This document shows, piece after piece, positions 1 to 10,940 of a DNA stretch of 29,736 nt (positions within the stretch are counted from its first letter, which is position 1; each line of letters opens with the position of its first letter). The stretch is from Pleurobrachia bachei. Lineage: Eukaryota > Ctenophora > Tentaculata > Cydippida > Pleurobrachiidae. The position numbers and the translations under genes are program-made. A model generated the notes under the pieces. The model worked only from the letters and a program-made list of their open reading frames with translations, made no database searches and was not told the origin of the DNA. The stretch lies in the NCBI GenBank assembly GCA_000695325.1, contig AVPN01000316.1, forward strand, positions 1 through 29,736, read 5' to 3'.

Positions 1-393
1 CTACATGTCAGTCTCGTTCTCTTCCTCTCAATTCTTCTACTGAGTTGTGTGTAAGTTAAGTACCCAGCTCTTCATTTACTACTCACCAGCCATTCATTGA
101 GGTCTTACTCTCTGTATAAACAGAGTGATTCTTATCGGCCAATTCTAATCAGTAATCAATATGGTTATTTAACTCTGATCTGGCCGGTATTGAATGAAAT
201 GTATCCACCAAATGGCCGGCTGGGTAAAAGATCATTCGACCAAGAGCGTTATCTCTATATGTTACATTGATACGTGACTTCGCTTCATATATCGGGCGAA
301 TGACCAATTTCATTAGAGGTCTGAATGACGTCAGGAATTTTCAATATATTGCTGGTCGTTCCAGGATGAAATTTATCCGATTATTGTGTAATA

Positions 394-552
394 CAGTCGG
401 ACCCCTATTTAGTGCCCCCCGATTTAGTGACACCCCGATTTAGTGACAGGATAAATTTTCCCCGATATAGGAAATTAACGGTATTTGACCCCGATTTAGT
501 GCCCACCCAAAATCCTTTCCCCCGAGGATGTCACTAAATAGGGGTCCGACTG
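394..552. mobile_element. MITE, Tc1/mariner or pogo type, 159 bp
   Basis: The ends are inverted repeats starting CAGTCGGACCCCTATTTAGTG on the left, with the matching reverse complement on the right ending GGGGTCCGACTG. TA lies immediately outside both ends (392-393 and 553-554), the target duplication of the Tc1/mariner/pogo superfamily. The inside repeats the CCCGATTTAGTG motif several times and has no coding capacity, so this is a non-autonomous element. Confidence 0.8.
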
Positions 553-1998
553 TATTATGTTTCCCCTGGGAATTATTTAATTCTAGATCGTATACTTCCC
601 CCTGGCCAAGGGACAATGAGTCATGAGGTCAGTTAGGCGGAAAAGAAAGCTATTGATTTTCTACTATAAGTTAGAGTTAGAAAATAATCATTATCATAGA
701 GATGTGAAAAAGGGTCTTGCGAGAAATAAGATTATCATGATCGGGTCGGATGTAATATCATGAATATATCACTGAGATTTCTACTAATATCATAAGCTAT
801 AGGATACACCATCATTCATATCTTAGCATTTTTCAAGGCCCATAGTTTTATTTCCCACTAGAAAAATTCACGGTTTTCACATTCGTATACTATGTAGTCA
901 TTTTGCAGATGTCTCATCACCCCTTCATTTACTGAGGATGACAGGGGAGAGAGAGTGGGGAGAGAGAGGAGAGAGAAATAAGGTCCAATGACGATATATG
1001 AGGAATGTCTGGAATAACAGGCCATAGCCATGTGACCTAGAAAATTTTAAAGTTTGCATTTTTTCAAATGGACAGAATGAGTTGTGTATAAGGCAACTTC
1101 TTCAAAAACAGCCAACCGATTCTTAATAGATGCGAGGAAGTGTTTGAGATTGAGAGGAGTGTCAGACATTGTTATTATGATAAGATGATGTCGAGTGACC
1201 CATCGCATATTTTATATAAATTCTGGCCTGAAAAGAGTTGTTTGAAACACAAACACGCTTGAACTTGATGAACTTGAGACTGGGAGAATGATAAGAAAAT
1301 ATTGTGTTTTAACAAACCTCAGATCATTTTCCAGGACGGAGACATTCCTTCATTCTCCCTTTATCATGTTTCAATCTTCTTTATTATCACAGCTTCTAAT
1401 TCATCTCATCTCACCACGTAACAAAAGTGTGCATAAAATAAATGACCGTCGGCGTGGAATTAGTGATCCTAATTTTATTCACTATGTCGTGACCCCACCC
1501 CAATAACCCCCTAATTCCTAATACCCTAAATTTGCAGGTACGTTTGCAGACGGCCAGGCCGGAGAAAAAGAGGGAAATACGTGTCAGCGACAACCCAAAC
1601 TGAGGAGCTGGAATTATATGTGAGTTAGAGGAATATATTCGTGATATTTGAGAGTTCGGCATCAAAACTTGCCGATATACTATAGTCAGAACTCAGAGCT
1701 GATGCGACGCCAACTAAACAGATACAAGCTATACAATTAGACTGAATTTAAGTGATCTAGCTTATAACGTTGTGCTGAGAGAAATTAGCCAGCTACCTAC
1801 GTTATTAAAACTAATAGCGATTAAACAGGTCGACCGTCGATCTAGTCGATATAGAGGGCTCGTTGGTCTATAATTACTGCAGTTGTGTTCGGAAGACAAC
1901 TGTGGTAATTAATTGTATACATAGCACCCAATACAAGAGTGATGATCTAAATCACAGTCACATAACATGTGAATTGGCTCAAAAAGTCGACAATAGTA

Positions 1999-2093
1999 CA
2001 GGGTGTTCATTTTGGATCTTTAGTGATTGGATGTGTTTTTCGGTCTCAAAATTTCGAAAAAGTGGCAGGAAAGACTCTAAAATGAACACCTTG
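1999..2093. mobile_element. Short MITE with TA target duplication, 95 bp
   Basis: Left end CAGGGTGTTCATTTTGGA and right end (reverse complement) CAAGGTGTTCATTTTAGA form imperfect inverted repeats of about 23 bp. TA flanks both sides (1997-1998, 2094-2095). There is no coding capacity. The end sequence differs from the 394-552 element, so this is a separate mariner-like family. A lone similar end (CAGGGTGGTCCATTAAT) starts at about 4601 without a visible partner. Confidence 0.75.
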
Positions 2094-2792
2094 TACCCTA
2101 CCAGTAAATCTGATTACTAGGAGGGCGTTAGGGTACGAGTTGCGAAAGAAATGCTACGTTTTATTTTCAAATGATTAATTGACTTTCGTTGAAAAACTCG
2201 GTTGCATTGATTGGCCACCTGCAAACTTGCACGCGTGATGGATCTGGAAGGTGAAAGTTTATTAAACTTTCATTATCAAAGATATTTTAGAGGAATACTA
2301 AAAGTAAAGAGCAAGCTAAAAAAGAACTTGAAAGTAAATGAGATAGTATGCAAGAATCGATTATCGAGCCAATTAGTCAAGAACAAGTGACAAATGTAAA
2401 TTTCTCGTGGTTTAGCAATGATCTCTTTCATGGTCGACTGATGAGTTATTCGAAGAGAGAGAGATATTATCTCGTGACTCGTGAATGAAACTTGAACTAT
2501 GTTGAGAGATCTGTCAGTATCAAACGCTTACATACAAGTTGAACCTTGATTTTAATAAACACAGACTTGGGGAAGTAACAACTAGTAAGATCTTGTCAAA
2601 GAACGTCATATTCGCTCAGACAAGATTTTAGATACATGACAGAGCAAGAGATTTTTGACAAGATAAAATTCATGGCTATGTTTGTTGCCAAGTTATGACT
2701 ACAGTTCACGCGCCCCGCGGGCGAACTGTACAAATGTAAAAGGAGGGTTAGAACATAAAAAATGTTTGCCTGGTTAGACTGTGTGTAAAGGG

Positions 2793-2857
2793 AGGGTTAG
2801 AACATAACAAAGAATGGGGCACTGTCACTTGTTCCAACGTTGTTATGTTCTAACCCT
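2793..2857. repeat. 18-bp perfect inverted repeat
   Basis: AGGGTTAGAACATAACAA (2793-2810) is mirrored as its exact reverse complement at 2840-2857. A third, direct copy of the arm begins about 2744. The unit recurs at 3866-3930 in the tandem copy. It lies in an intron or upstream region and looks like the core of a small palindromic repeat element; no target duplication was found. Confidence 0.7.
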
Positions 2858-3324
2858 CGGAGCTCGCGAAAAGGGGGTCCCTACAATAATTGTCGTGGGG
2901 TCGAGCAAGACAAATTGCCACTATAGAAAAACCTTCTTTAAAGATGTACAGTAGATTATGTAATCATTATTCGCATATAATAATCACATAATTAATAACC
3001 CATTCAGTAGGACCACACATTTAGAAGTTTAGTTGTAAGAAGATTGTAAGAAGGTATCGTGGGAATCAAAATTGAGAGACTATCATATCTCAGTCTAGCT
3101 GCCACTGTGACTGATAAAACAGCAGTAGCTGCTCAAAATGACAAAGTAGATAGATCTCTTTCTGCCGTCGTTCATGACAAATTAAGAAGATCGATTGTGA
3201 AATAAAGTCTGATCTCGATCAAGCTGAAATTTATCAAGGCCATCTTTAGAACTAAAAGTCATGGTATAATGCTAATCGTATAAAACTAGTCCAACTTGTA
3301 ATATACCCTCCCTCTCTCTCTCAG

Positions 3325-6300
3325 AAAGATGATAGGTCATCCTCACCAGCGTCTTCCAACCACCATCTTCCAAAAAGAGGGCACTCCAGACATGTCAGTG
3401 AGACTACACGACCCCCTCTCCATCCCCCACCCTCACCCCTCGCTGCCCATCCTGCCTCACTAGCGGACAGTCACGGCAGTTACCAGTCCCTCTCCTCGTC
3501 AGTCAGGTATTGTAAACAACTTGTTAACAACTGATTTTAAACACGATATTATATGCAGGGAAACTTGAACTATGTTGAGAGATCTGTCAGTATCAAACGC
3601 TTACATACAAGTTGAACCTTGATTTTAATAAACACAGACTTGGGGAAGTAACAACTAGTAAGATCTTGTCAAAGAACGTCATATTCTCTCAGACAAGATT
3701 TTAGGTACATGACAGAGCAAGAGATTTTTGACAAGATAAAATTCATGGCTATGTTTGTTGCCAAGTTATGACTACAGTTCACGCGCCCCGCGGGCGAACT
3801 GTACAAATGTAAAAGGAGGGTTAGAACATAAAAAATGTTTGCCTGGTTAGACTGTGTGTAAAGGGAGGGTTAGAACATAACAAAGAATGGGGCACTGTCA
3901 CTTGTTCCAACGTTGTTATGTTCTAACCCTCGGAGCTCGCGAAAAGGGGGTCCCTACAATAATTGTCGTGGGGTCGAGCAAGACAAATTGCCACTATAGA
4001 AAAACCTTCTTTAAAGATGTACAGTAGATTATGTAATCATTATTCGCATATAATAATCACATAATTAATAACCCATTCAGTAGGACCACACATTTAGAAG
4101 TTTAGTTGTAAGAAGATTGTAAGAAGGTATCGTGGGAATCAAAATTGAGAGACTATCATATCTCAGTCTAGCTGCCACTGTGACTGATAAAACAGCAGTA
4201 GCTGCTCAAAATGACAAAGTAGATAGATCTCTTTCTGCCGTCGTTCATGACAAATTAAGAAGATCGATTGTGAAATAAAGTCTGATCTCGATCAAGCTGA
4301 AATTTATCAAGGCCATCTTTAGAACTAAAAGTCATGGTATAATGCTAATCGTATAAAACTAGTCCAACTTGTAATATACCCTCCCTCTCTCTCTCAGAAA
4401 GATGATAGGTCATCCTCACCAGCGTCTTCCAACCACCATCTTCCAAAAAGAGGGCACTCCAGACATGTCAGTGAGACTACTCGACCCCCTCTCCATCCCC
4501 CACCCTCACCCCTCGCTGCCCATCCTGCCTCACTAGCGGACAGTCACGGCAGTTACCAGTCCCTCTCCTCGTCAGTCAGGTAACTTTTTGATTTTAAACA
4601 CAGGGTGGTCCATTAATTGTGAGTTAGGGGGACGAGCCGTACCTCCAAAAAGGTGATAGCCAATAGGCGTGCAAAAACAAACTATCAATCAGTTACCACA
4701 ATTTGCAGTCTTTTTCAATCAAAAGATACGTGACCTTTTATATCTTATGGCCGATACGGAACGCGTTAAAAACTTTTAGCGGCCGGATATCGCAAGAAAA
4801 ATATATCAATGAGATAAGTCTTTACTAGAGCCACACATAGATGTGATTTGTTTGATCTGATCGATGCTCGAAGGTCATTAGACGTGTTCTACAGCTGTGA
4901 TACCAGCAACAAATGGAGAGTTTATATCGTATTTGACCTGTTACTATCATGATAAGTGCAAACGTAATATAGAGCGTTCGATGATAAAAGGACTCAAAAT
5001 GTATTTGTTTCGACTTTCGACCTAAAAGCCACCCCCTCCCTCCCTTATTATAATAGGTCCTCTTTCTCTTAAGTGATATTTCTTTCGGGAAATAGATCGA
5101 AAATGTATTGCTACAAATTACAATGATTTATTGAGAAAATATGACAGGCAGATTTCTGGGCAACTAACAAGGGGAACCCCCTTAGGGGATTAGGAGTTGC
5201 CTTGTTCGACCCTCCCTCCCCGCGGGGGTTTGAACAAAACAAATTAGGAGTGTCCCTCTTATCCAGTACTCTACATGTAATATAATTGTTTGTTCCTTGT
5301 TTCAGGAACAAGAGGCAGTTTAAGAAGAGTGCCACAGTCCTCTACCTGCCTACCACGGCCATCCAGAACATGATGTCAACTGAGGGATACAAACGTCTCG
5401 CTTCCTCCTCCACAGTCACCGTACGTAACAATTTGATAGGTTACACATTGTTTAACCCAGTGTAAAGAGAGAATTTGTGTAACCCTCTGAGAATTTGACG
5501 GGTTACACACAGTACCCCTCACAGTGTGTCAGTGTAGCACAGTGCCCCTCACAGTGCCCCTCACAGTGCCCCTCACAGCTTGGTACTATTTCTGTGATTT
5601 CAGAGATTTTGTGGCCGCTGTAATGGGGGATAGTGTGTAACCTGATGATTTGTCTGTATTTTAATAGCTTGTCAGAGCCTTGTAATAGTTTTTAAGATCC
5701 TTGTAAGAGCAGTTCTACATTTGTTGACCATGTCGCTGCCTCCGTCCCTACATTTGTACCAAGATTATAGTGAAGTGGCTGTGTGTAAACTGTAATGTTG
5801 TATACTACTCAAGTCATGTGTAATGTTGTATACTACAAGTGTGTGTATGTCCGTGTGTCATAGTAGTGTCTCGGTTGTATAATAATGTGGCTTCTCCAAC
5901 ACAGTCTCTCTCCCCCCGTTCCCGCCTCGTCTCTTTTTCGTCTTTGTTTCATTACCTCTTCAATATCTTCCACCGGCTTCTCTGTCCATCTCTATCCCTT
6001 TCCTGTCCTTTGATGTCCTTCGATGTCTCTCTTTCTATCTCTTTCCAGTTTCCCTCTTCCCTCCCCCTCTCCCTCTTTGCCCTACTGACCTCAGCTGCAA
6101 GTGTCACTTTTCCACGTGCCAACCCTTCCAGAAATGTATGTGATAATGTTGTACTTATACACTTCCTCATAGGCTAACAATTAGCAATTAGTAGCCTATA
6201 TAACGTAACCTAAACCGTGTATAAATGTGTGTGTCTATAATAGCTCTACACAGCCAAGCAGCACACTCCGTGTAGCACACTCTCTCCGTATCGGTATTAT

Positions 6301-7257
6301 CGGTAATTACAGCAAATACACAAGATACACTCAATTGTAAAACCTGCTCTATTTTTCTTGTCTATCAAAGCTTGTTTCCCCAACAAAATTGGATAAATGT
6401 TAACTAATTATTGCTCTTTAAAACATCTTATATTTCCCGCTCTCCCTCGATTCCGCTTACACAAATCAGGTGGCGGGTGGGTGTTTCCAATCTTTTTGAA
6501 ACTATTTACCAAACCCTGGTTCCGTAATGTAATTTGGTCACAGATTATTAGCTCTCATTCTTTGCGCGCGTTATCTCCAAACGGATAGTTTGTAAAGAAA
6601 GTAGGTAAAGGTAAGCGTGAAATAGAGCATGGGAGCCAGCGCGCGCGATATGAATTCTCGATTCCCTCTCATTTTCAATTGATTTGAGGGTTCATTTCCA
6701 ATGCCTTGGTAGGGTTCAGAATATGGATGCTGAACTTCCCCCCTCGCTTTACTACTCCTCCACCACTGTTCCCCACACCCCGTGTAGGCCCCTGACTTGG
6801 TGAAGATAAAACAGAGACGAACAACCGATCAGGGTCATCACTTTACTTTTAACGACTCATTTGAAGTTAATTTGGTAACATGAAAACACGCTTTGCTATA
6901 ATGAAACAGTTTGAGTTTGAGAAAATTCTTCTGTGTGTGTGTGCCGCCCTCTTTCTTTGTTCGAGCATGAAAAATCAGACGTTCATTAAACTCATTTCAT
7001 TCTTTTTCTTATCGCCCATCTAATAGCACGTCCCATTGTTCACCAGGCACCGGTCAGCTAACCTCACCCTGTTTCAGGGGAATTACAAACCAACGTACAA
7101 GCCTATCAACTGTGTGTTCTCAACATCGGACGGGAACATCAACAAACTGAAACAGCAACAGCAGCAAGGGAACAATAGCACGACAGTTAATGGTGGGACT
7201 AATGCCAAGAAGGAGTCTGTCGTGAAGAAGAAGTTTGAAGTGCGGCCGGTGGACTAA
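3325..7257 (+). CDS. Unrecognised spliced gene, 3' part (unknown function)
   Basis: Exons read in phase: 3325-3506 (or its near-identical twin 4398-4579), 5306-5420, 6788-6874 and 7027-7257 with a TAA stop; 5' exons are not identified. Splice sites are CAG|, TTTCAG|, GTGTAG| and AATAG| acceptors with GTATTG (GTAACT after the twin), GTACGT and GTAACA donors. The first exon encodes a Ser/Pro/His-rich disordered stretch. The next encodes a basic segment (KRQFKKSATVLYLPTTAI). The last contains VPLFTRHRSANLTLFQGNYK, then five glutamines and a Lys-rich tail ending FEVRPVD. I do not recognise the family. Substitutions between duplicated copies of these exons are all synonymous, which supports real coding. 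The 182-nt twin exons are not a multiple of three, so using both in one transcript would shift the frame. An AATAAA lies at 7451. Confidence 0.7.
4398..4579 (+). CDS. Twin of the 182-nt exon of the + strand gene
   Basis: This is the second copy of the exon at 3325-3506, carried by the 1.07-kb tandem duplication. The only exon difference seen is ACA versus ACT (Thr), which is synonymous. Both keep an acceptor after a CTCTCTCTCAG tract and a donor after GTCAG. Each exon starts in phase 0 and ends with two extra bases, so only one of the two can be joined to the exon at 5306. If real, this means mutually exclusive use or an unused copy. Confidence 0.6.
5839..6786. other. Intron with pyrimidine-rich tract
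   Basis: This intron of the + strand gene (5421-6787) contains a long CT-rich stretch at about 5895-6085. That stretch gives opposing open frames of low complexity (Ser/Leu/Pro on one strand, Arg/Glu/Lys on the other). There is no gene-like signal. The corresponding intron of the second copy is 8432-9722. Confidence 0.6.
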
Positions 7258-7450
7258 AAAGAGGGGGATTTTAGGAAATAATAAGAGAGAGAGCCGAGAT
7301 TATAACTATCAAGAGAGAAAGAGAATAGTTATTTACTTTTAAGTAGAGTTATTTAACACACACAACACCTCAAACACATGATCGATTCGAATTATCAGCT
7401 GAGCTGAATCACATTTTTAATGTGCCAATTTCTAATTTGGTTCAGGAAGT

Positions 7451-7456
7451 AATAAA
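7451..7456 (+). promoter_or_regulatory. Candidate poly(A) signal AATAAA
   Basis: AATAAA lies 194 nt after the stop codon of the + strand gene. It recurs at 10386-10391 after the second stop. It is the nearest canonical hexamer, and no transcript evidence is available. Confidence 0.4.
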
Positions 7457-7868
7457 ATGTGAGGGATAACTTCAGAGGTACTGGTAGAGAGAAAGAAACA
7501 GAGAAACAGTGAGAAAGAAAGAGATCTCTTTCTCTAGAGATTGAAATGATAGAGATACTTTCATTGAAAGTTTCATTTTCAATGATAGTTTTGACTCAGA
7601 GTAGGATAATTTAAGGGTAAGGGCTTATAAAATCGTATATTTACACTCACATTCATATATCACATAACACTCGATATAATGTGAACAATTTTGTATAAGT
7701 AAGTGTAAATTGTGTAGTATACACGTTCAATGTTTTTTACACATGTACACAATTCGTGTACTGTGACCTTTATAAGACCGTCTATATCTAATCAGTCTCT
7801 AAATACACACCCATGAAACCCCTAACTACCACTAACTAACATTTTACAGCTATCTTTTCGTGCTCAAA

Positions 7869-8010
7869 TCAGAGGTAGCAGACAGTCGAACCATCGTTAT
7901 ACAAGGGATCGGTGGAGCGACATCCAAAGGCAGAGGTAAACTCGACACGGGATGCAGCAATACCATTCAGCCTGAAATATATGGAGATCTCCATCAGCTG
8001 CTCAGAGGGA
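7869..8010 (-). CDS. Second (distal) copy of the M13 terminal exon
   Basis: This exon copies 10757-10940 and encodes the M13 C-terminus: FRLNG, then VEFTSAFGC, then a stop directly after TVCYL. M13 proteins normally end a few residues after the last cysteine (CxxW), so this copy ends at the expected point. The proximal copy reads 14 residues further because of a small indel/substitution just after TVCYL. Acceptor CCAAG| and phase match the donor of the exon ending at 11135. It could serve as an alternative last exon if transcription runs through the proximal copy. Confidence 0.65.
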
Positions 8011-8316
8011 CTTGGCAAGTTGAAGCACTGTTTTAAGCACTGTTTAGCTGTTTAATTTCATTGCTGCCCCCCCCCCTATTATATTAATGGGTCCTCTTAA
8101 GTGATATCTCTTTCGGGAAATAGATCGAAAATTTATTGCTACAAATTACAATGACTGAAAGATTTCTGGCCTACTAGCAAGGGGATCAAGAGTTTCCTTG
8201 TTCGACCCTCCTTCCCCTCACGAGTTTGAACAAAACAAATTATGAGTGTCCCAAGTCCCTGCGGCCTGCAGTGCTCTACATCAACATGGAACATAATTGT
8301 TTGTTCCTTTTTTCAG

Positions 8317-10192
8317 GAACAAGAGGCAGTTTAAAAAGAGTGCCACAGTTCTCTACCTGCCTACCACGGCCATCCAGAACATGATGTCAACTGAGGGATA
8401 CAAACGTCTCGCATCCTCATCCACAGTCACCGTACGTAAAGAGAGAATTTGTGTAACCCTCTGAGAATTTGACACACTGTGCCCTTCACACTGTGTACTG
8501 TGTAGCACAATGCCCCTCACAGTGCCCCTATAGGGCAAAAAATAGGGCCCTATTTTTGTGATTTCACAGATTTTCTGGCCTCTGTGACGGGGGAAAGTGT
8601 GTAACCTGATGATTTTGTGTAACCCTCTGTTTGTCTGTAGAGCCTTGTTAGAGCCTTATCAGAGCTGCAGTTCTATCCCTACCCCACCATGTACCACTAT
8701 CAACTATGTACCAAGATTATACCAAAGCGGCTGTGTGTAAACTGTAATGTTGTATACTACTGATGGCACTACACTTGGTATATACAAGTGTGTGTCCGTG
8801 TGTGTCATAGTAGTGTCTCGGTTGTATAATAATGTGGCTTCTCCAACAGTCTCTCTCCCCCTTCCCTTCGTCTCCTTTTCGATGTCGTCTTTGTTTCATT
8901 ACCTCTTCAATATCTTCCATCGGCTTCCACAATATCACTCTGTCCATCTCTTTCTCTATCCCTTTCCTGTTCTTTGATGTTTCTCATTCTATCTCTTTCT
9001 CCACCCTCTCTTCCCTCTCCCTTTTTGCCCTACTGACCTGCTGCAAGTGACCCTTTTCCACGTGCCAACCTTTCCAGATAAATTTATGTGATAATGTTGT
9101 ACTTATACACTTCCTCCTAGGCTCACAAGTGTGATTAGCAATTAGTAGCCTATATAACGTAACCTAAACCGTGTATAAATGTGTGTGTCTATAATAGCTC
9201 TACAGCAGAAGCACACTCCGTGTAGCACACTCTTTCCGTATCGGTATTATCGGTAATTACAGCATATAACTCAATTGTAAAACCTGCTCTATTTTTCTTG
9301 TCTATCAAAGCTTGTTTCTCCCAACAAAATTGGATAAATGTTAACTAATTATTGCTCTTTAAAATATCTTATATATTTCCCGCTCTCCCTCGATTCCGCT
9401 TACACAAATCAGGTGGCGGGTGGGTGTTTCCAATCTTTTTGAAACTATTTACCAAACCCTGGTTCCGTAATGTAATTTGGCCACAGATTATTAGCTCTCA
9501 TTCTCTGCGCGCGCTATCTCCAAACGGGTGGTCTGTAAAGAAAGTCGGTGAAGGTAAGCGTGAAATAGAGCATGGGATCCAGCGCGCGCGATATGAATTC
9601 TCGATTCCCTCTCATTTTCATTTGATTTGAGGGTTAATTTCCAAGCTGGTAGGGTTCAGAATGGATGCTGAATTTCCCTCACTTTATTACCCCTCCACCA
9701 CTGTTCCCCACACCCCGTGTAGGCCCCTGACTTGGTGAAGATAAAACAGAGACGGACAACCGATCAGGGTCATCACTTTACTTTTAACGACTCATTTGAA
9801 GTTAATTTGGTAACATGAAAACACGCTTTGCTATAATGAAACAGTTTGAGTTTGAGAAAATTCTTCTGTGTGTGTGTGCCGCCCTCTTTCTTTGTTCGAG
9901 CATGAAAAATCAGACGTTCATTAAACTCATTTCATTCTTTTTCTTATCGCCCATCTAATAGCACGTCCCATTGTTCACCAGGCACCGGTCAGCTAACCTC
10001 ACCCTGTTTCAGGGGAATTACAAACCAACGTACAAGCCTATCAACTGTGTGTTCTCAACATCGGACGGGAACATCAACAAACTGAAACAGCAACAGCAGC
10101 AAGGGAACAATAGCACGACAGTTAATGGTGGGACTAATGCCAAGAAGGAGTCTGTCGTGAAGAAGAAGTTTGAAGTGCGGCCGGTGGACTAA
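8317..10192 (+). CDS. Duplicate of the last three exons of the + strand gene
   Basis: Exons 8317-8431, 9723-9809 and 9962-10192 repeat 5306-5420, 6788-6874 and 7027-7257 with the same splice sites, phases and stop. I count four silent changes in the first, one silent change in the second (CGA/CGG, Arg) and none in the third, with no amino-acid change. No copy of the 182-nt exon precedes this set, so it would serve only as an alternative 3' end of the same transcript, or it is a haplotype copy. The intact reading frame argues against a decayed copy. Confidence 0.65.
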
Positions 10193-10756
10193 AAAGAGGG
10201 GGATTTTAGGAAATAATAAGAGAGAGAGCCGAGATTATAACTATCAAGAGAGAAAGAGAATAGTTATTTACTTTTAAGTAGAGTTATTTAACACACACAA
10301 CACCTCAAACACATGATCGATTCGAATTATCAGCTGAGCTGAATCACATTTTTAATGTGCCAATTTCTAATTTGGTTCAGGAAGTAATAAAATGTGAGGG
10401 ATAACTTCAGAGGTACTGGTAGAGAGAAAGAAACAGAGAAACAGTGAGAAAGAAAGAGATCTCTTTCTCTAGAGATTGAAATGATAGAGATACTTTCATT
10501 GAAAGTTTCATTTTCAATGATAGTTTTGACTCAGAGTAGGATAATTTAAGGGTAAGGGCTTATAAAATCGTATATTTACACTCACATTCATATATCACAT
10601 AACACTCGATATAATGTGAACAATTTTGTATAAGTAAGTGTAAATTGTGTAGTATACACGTTCAATGTTTTTTACACATGTACACAATTCGTGTACTGTG
10701 ACCTTTATAAGACCGTCTATATCTAATCAGTCTCTAAATACACACCCATGAAACCC
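10193..10756. other. Gap between convergent 3' ends
   Basis: This stretch lies between the + strand stop at 10192 and the M13 stop at 10757. It is AT-rich, with a GA-rich patch, a short hairpin near 10497-10521 (TTTCATTGAAA repeats) and the AATAAA at 10386. Its twin is 7258-7868. No coding signal. Confidence 0.6.
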
Positions 10757-10940
10757 CTAACTACCACTAACTAACATTTTACAGCTATCTTTTCGTGCAC
10801 AGAGGTAGCAGACAGTCGAACCATCGTTATACAAGGGATCGGTGGAGCGACATCCAAAGGCAGAGGTAAACTCGACACGGGATGCAGCAATACCATTCAG
10901 CCTGAAATATATGGAGATCTCCATCAGCTGCTCAGAGGGA
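10757..10940 (-). CDS. M13 gene exon 20, proximal copy: C-terminus
   Basis: It encodes LPSEQLMEISIYFRLNGIAA, VEFTSAFGCRSTDPLYNDGS and TVCYL plus 14 extra residues. In M13 the FRVNG block is preceded by DxHSPGR; here the His position is Glu, so the transition-state His is lost too. Cysteines FGC and VC are kept. The acceptor CCAAG| has a poor pyrimidine tract but is the only one in phase. Confidence 0.75.

Larger units (their letters stand above)
1..2461. other. No gene recognised; AT-rich flank with MITEs
   Basis: I find no exon here with convincing coding character on either strand. The few open frames are short and lack family resemblance. It holds two small inverted-repeat elements (listed separately) and a purine-rich patch near 940-985. 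Upstream exons or the promoter of the + strand gene that becomes visible at 3325 may lie here or before the window, but I cannot point to them. Confidence 0.5.
2462..4600. repeat. Tandem duplication of about 1.07 kb (two copies)
   Basis: 2487-3509 and 3560-4582 (offset 1073) are the same sequence with only three substitutions by eye, about 99.7% identical. Both junctions share the short word GATATTAT (2463 and 3547), a plausible microhomology. Each copy contains one 182-nt exon of the + strand gene, an 18-bp perfect inverted repeat and a GC-rich palindrome near 2705/3778. Either a very recent duplication or two haplotypes assembled in series. Confidence 0.9.

Noticed and set aside
4601-4640. 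Mariner-like element starting CAGGGTGGTCCATTAAT
   Set aside because: Only one end is visible; no matching inverted end or transposase downstream.
5839-6177. 112-residue frame and its antisense partner
   Set aside because: Produced by a CT-rich intron tract; Ser/Leu/Pro or Arg/Glu low complexity, not kept in the duplicate.
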